64,000 nt of DNA from CAVZMO01 sp963776195 (GTDB lineage Bacteria > Nitrospirota > Thermodesulfovibrionia > Thermodesulfovibrionales > SM23-35), in the NCBI GenBank assembly GCA_963776195.1, contig CAVZMO010000015.1:62001-126000 (forward strand), in the 5' to 3' direction. The translations under genes were made by a program, and so were the position numbers. The notes under the pieces are model-generated. The model saw only the letters and a list, made by a program, of their open reading frames with translations, was not told the DNA's origin and did not search any database. Shown one piece after another: positions 61,286 through 64,000 of the stretch; the stretch's first letter is position 1, and every line of letters begins with the position of its first letter.

Positions 61286-63184
61286 ATGATGCTGGATAAA
61301 ATCAAAAAAAATATTTCTTCACTGAATTTTTTCGCAACCGTCATTCCGATTGTTTTGTTAAACACGCTAATCTCAATGATTATATCCTTTTCACTTCTGA
61401 GATCCGATAATCAACCAAGCAGTTTCTATAACATCCTTATAAACATAATACCCTTTGCGGCGCACTATTTTTTACTAAATCTCTTGGTAGGGATGCTCGC
61501 TTATTGTTTTTCCATTGTCCTGAATAGAAAGGTCGCATTTTTTCTGAGAATGTCCTTATTTTTTTTATTTCAAACAATATTACTTTTTGATACAAAGATT
61601 TATTCAATCTTTCGTTACCATATTAATCCACTTGTGCTGAATGTCATAACTACGGAAGGGGTGTCGGATTCGGTCATCCTCGGCAAAGGCACCGTTATCA
61701 CTTTTTCAGCCATTCTGTTATTTATTTTTTTCATAGAGATTATAATAAATTTATATTTTAACAGTCTTCGAAAGAATCAGGAACAGAGCAAATCTTCGCT
61801 ATTAGGAAAAACTTCAAAGGCACTATTTTTTGCAGGGCTGTGTTTAATTATTGTTGATAAAGGTATGTATGCATATGGAGACCTTATGAATAATACGGCC
61901 ATTACAAAAAGTGTAAAGCTCTTTCCCCTCTATCAACCCTTTACGATAAGAAGATTTGCATCAAATATCCTCCACATTAAAGTGGACAGAGAGCTGAATT
62001 TCAAGGTATCGTCTGCAAATACGTCGCTGCATTATCCTAAAAAAACAGTCAGATTTGATCCTTTAAAAGACAAAAAATACAACATTGTTATTATTGTTGT
62101 CGATGGTCTTCGCTTCGACATGCTGAATGAGGATATCATGCCGAATACCTGGGAATTCGGACAAAAAAATATTATCTACAGCAATCATTATAGCGGTGGA
62201 AACGGAACAAGGTTTGGAATATTTTCACTCTTGTACGGAATTGAGGGAACTTACTGGCATACCTTTCTTGCTCAAAGGGTTTCACCTGTCCTCATAGACG
62301 CCCTTATTGACAGAGGGTATGGGTTTAAGATTCTCTCCAGCACACGTTTGACCTTCCCCGAATTCAGAAGGACCGCTTTTATAAAAATACCGGAAAGCAT
62401 AGAGGACAGGGTGACAACCGGCGATGCCGCTGAAAAAGACAGAATAATAACGGAAAAGTATATCAACTACATGTCAACTCGAAAATCAAAGGAACCGTTC
62501 TTTGCCTTTGTATTTTATGATTCCTCTCATCAACCCTATTTTTATCCAAAAAAATTTGAAAAATTCCGGCCTGCAAGCAATAACGAGATAAACTATTTCA
62601 AAGACACCGGCAAAGATAAGATATTCATGTTCAGAAACCGCTACAAAAATGCCGTCTATTATAACGATTACCTTATCGGCAATATCATTGCCTCATTAAA
62701 AAAGAACCATCTTTTAGATCATTCAATAGTTTTGATAACGGGTGACCATGGAGAGGAGTTTTACGAGAATGGATATTTCGGTCATACATCTTCATTTGAC
62801 GATTATCAGATAAAGACCACTTTTGTCCTTCATTATCCCGGGACGGAACATTATATAGCGGAAAGAATTACCAGCCACTCAGACCTTGTTCCCACACTTA
62901 TGGAATCTGTCGGCTGCGTTTCCCCTCCAGAAGATTATTCACAGGGTTTGTCTCTATTGAACAAAACTCATCATCCATACGTAACAACCGCTAATTGGGA
63001 TACTTCTGCCATCATTGACGACGAATTCAAGATTATCTTTTCAACTGAAATGTATAACATGCGTTCGCTGGAAGTTCGAAGGAAAAACGATTACAAGCTT
63101 GCAGAGAACCAGAGAGATGCTATTAAACAAAAAAAACACATCTTACGGGATACCTCACTGAGGATGTCTGAATTTTACCGGTAG
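61286..63184 (+). CDS. YejM/PbgA-like inner-membrane protein with sulfatase-fold domain
   Basis: 632 residues from ATG 61286; no good ribosome site, and a TTG lies three codons earlier. Five hydrophobic helices fill residues about 15-205. The C-terminal domain (about 265-560) has the alkaline-phosphatase/sulfatase core: YNIVIIVVDGLRFDML, SGGNGTRFGIFSLLYG (nucleophile Thr region), VLITGDHGEEFYENGYFGHTSS and YAERITSHSDLVPTLM-like ending. PbgA/YejM senses lipopolysaccharide levels; LtaS-like enzymes share the fold. The LPS-gene neighbourhood favours a YejM-type role. The first helices are AT-rich. Confidence 0.8.
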   Translation: MMLDKIKKNISSLNFFATVIPIVLLNTLISMIISFSLLRSDNQPSSFYNILINIIPFAAHYFLLNLLVGMLAYCFSIVLNRKVAFFLRMSLFFLFQTILLFDTKIYSIFRYHINPLVLNVITTEGVSDSVILGKGTVITFSAILLFIFFIEIIINLYFNSLRKNQEQSKSSLLGKTSKALFFAGLCLIIVDKGMYAYGDLMNNTAITKSVKLFPLYQPFTIRRFASNILHIKVDRELNFKVSSANTSLHYPKKTVRFDPLKDKKYNIVIIVVDGLRFDMLNEDIMPNTWEFGQKNIIYSNHYSGGNGTRFGIFSLLYGIEGTYWHTFLAQRVSPVLIDALIDRGYGFKILSSTRLTFPEFRRTAFIKIPESIEDRVTTGDAAEKDRIITEKYINYMSTRKSKEPFFAFVFYDSSHQPYFYPKKFEKFRPASNNEINYFKDTGKDKIFMFRNRYKNAVYYNDYLIGNIIASLKKNHLLDHSIVLITGDHGEEFYENGYFGHTSSFDDYQIKTTFVLHYPGTEHYIAERITSHSDLVPTLMESVGCVSPPEDYSQGLSLLNKTHHPYVTTANWDTSAIIDDEFKIIFSTEMYNMRSLEVRRKNDYKLAENQRDAIKQKKHILRDTSLRMSEFYR

Positions 63185-63268
63185 GAGAACTTGTTCACCG
63201 TTCTCATTGAGTGCCTTCGTAAGGCTTTTTCTTGCATACCCGCTGCCCAAAAATAGAAAATAGGATTC

Positions 63269-64000
63269 TCACAAAACTTCTTCTTTGATATAGTCTACAA
63301 ACTTCTTCATGGTTTCATAATGTCTTATGCTGTTGGCGCGATATGTTTCGAAATCATATGCGAGATAATCTTCGAACTTATGATAATCACACAAAGGAAA
63401 CCCCAGGTCCTGTGAAAACCCGGTCATCCTTTCATCCACATAGGTAAGAAATGATCTTTTGGCCTGGCTCAGAAAAAAAAGGTGTGCATGGAGCCTGCTT
63501 CCTATATGCATGTCGCAATTTTCATAAAACGCCCAGCACTCTTCAACACTGCTGGGAAGAAAAACGGTGAACCCTTTATCCTGAGCATAAGCCCGCAGTG
63601 CCATAACCTTTTTCTTGTGTTTGTATATTTTTCTCCGTCCTAAAAAGGATCTTATAAAGTTCCACATAGTGGGTCCGTCGAAAACCTGATGCAGAGAGAG
63701 AAACTTTTCCGAATCCTTGAATCGGTGAGCGACAAAATCTACCGTATTCACCTCCCGGTCCCAAAAGTCATCTCTCTCAGTAACAGTTACAACTATTTTC
63801 CCGGTTTTGTTTGAAAATGGCACTCCGGACAACAGATTGTCATCGTAAATCACGGGACAACCCGTCTGCAAAAGTTTATGCTCAATTGCGGGAATATGTT
63901 CCACTAAATAATCTATGGTCAACCCGCACCGCCATGAGGAATATTTTATTCTGTTGTGGATTTCCTCAAGGACTGCTTTTGTCCCATGTGACATTTTTGT
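63269..64000 (-). CDS. Polysaccharide pyruvyl transferase family protein (5' end outside window)
   Basis: The frame stays open to the window edge, so the ATG at 63994 need not be the start. At least 243 codons are visible. The C-terminal part has MHIGSRLHAHLFFLSQAKRSFLTYVDERMTGFSQDLG, the signature of CsaB/WcaK pyruvyl transferases (GSRLHA). IVVTVTERDDFW and FTVFLPSSVEECWAFYENCD are strands and helices of the GT-B-like fold. Such enzymes add ketal pyruvate to surface polysaccharides. It belongs to the polysaccharide block starting at 55.7 kb. Confidence 0.83.
   Translation of the reverse strand, partial: TKMSHGTKAVLEEIHNRIKYSSWRCGLTIDYLVEHIPAIEHKLLQTGCPVIYDDNLLSGVPFSNKTGKIVVTVTERDDFWDREVNTVDFVAHRFKDSEKFLSLHQVFDGPTMWNFIRSFLGRRKIYKHKKKVMALRAYAQDKGFTVFLPSSVEECWAFYENCDMHIGSRLHAHLFFLSQAKRSFLTYVDERMTGFSQDLGFPLCDYHKFEDYLAYDFETYRANSIRHYETMKKFVDYIKEEVL

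Overview
The window reads as a chromosomal segment of an anaerobic or microaerophilic Gram-negative bacterium of moderate GC content. Outer-membrane porins, a FadL-type channel, MsbA, heptose kinase and lipopolysaccharide-type glycosyltransferases show the double-membrane envelope. A double-cubane-cluster (YjiM-type) dehydratase relative, a B12-type radical SAM protein, archease/RtcB and many small Cys-rich proteins recall Nitrospirota or related deltaproteobacterial lineages. That taxonomic guess rests on gene content only.

Layout. 1-6.5 kb: tail of a histidine kinase, an unknown protein, phoB-phoR, a phosphate-type porin and two small Cys-rich proteins, with Pho-box-like 11-bp repeats ahead of the porin and of both small genes. 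6.5-16 kb: an accessory stretch with a REP-type (Y1) transposase inside 19-bp inverted repeats, a frameshifted aldehyde dehydrogenase, a remnant of a family 1 glycosidase, a lipoprotein of near-identical RCC1 repeats and assorted small or periplasmic proteins. 16-21 kb: a Pho-box-controlled pstS-pstC-pstA-pstB-phoU operon in which four of five genes carry apparent frameshifts. 21-31 kb: Smr protein, nitroreductase, a TPR protein with a degenerate kinase domain, a type III polyketide synthase/radical SAM pair, cysE-cysK, and a decayed YjiM/YjiL-like operon. 31-45 kb: TPR O-GlcNAc-transferase-like protein, DUF4398/OmpA lipoproteins, PP2C phosphatase, TPR protein, pgi, orphan atpI/atpZ, hemL, FadL channel, PpiC-type isomerase. 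45-52 kb: archease, a PAS-GGDEF cyclase, rtcB, a DUF401 permease, and a multiply frameshifted porin behind tandem promoters. 52-64 kb: heptose kinase, a PP-loop enzyme, hisA-hisF, and an envelope polysaccharide block (DUF3108, msbA, GT2, galE, GT4, YejM-like sulfatase-fold protein, pyruvyl transferase).

The clearest functional theme is phosphate starvation. PhoR/PhoB are encoded about 12 kb from pst-phoU, and the same 7+4-bp repeat architecture precedes the porin, two Cys-rich small proteins, a possible 33-codon ORF and pstS. This suggests one regulon that includes proteins of unknown role. The second theme is gene decay or sequence error: frameshifts cluster in pst-phoU and in the 50.4-51.9 kb porin while most neighbours are intact. 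Reads across these sites would decide between the two.
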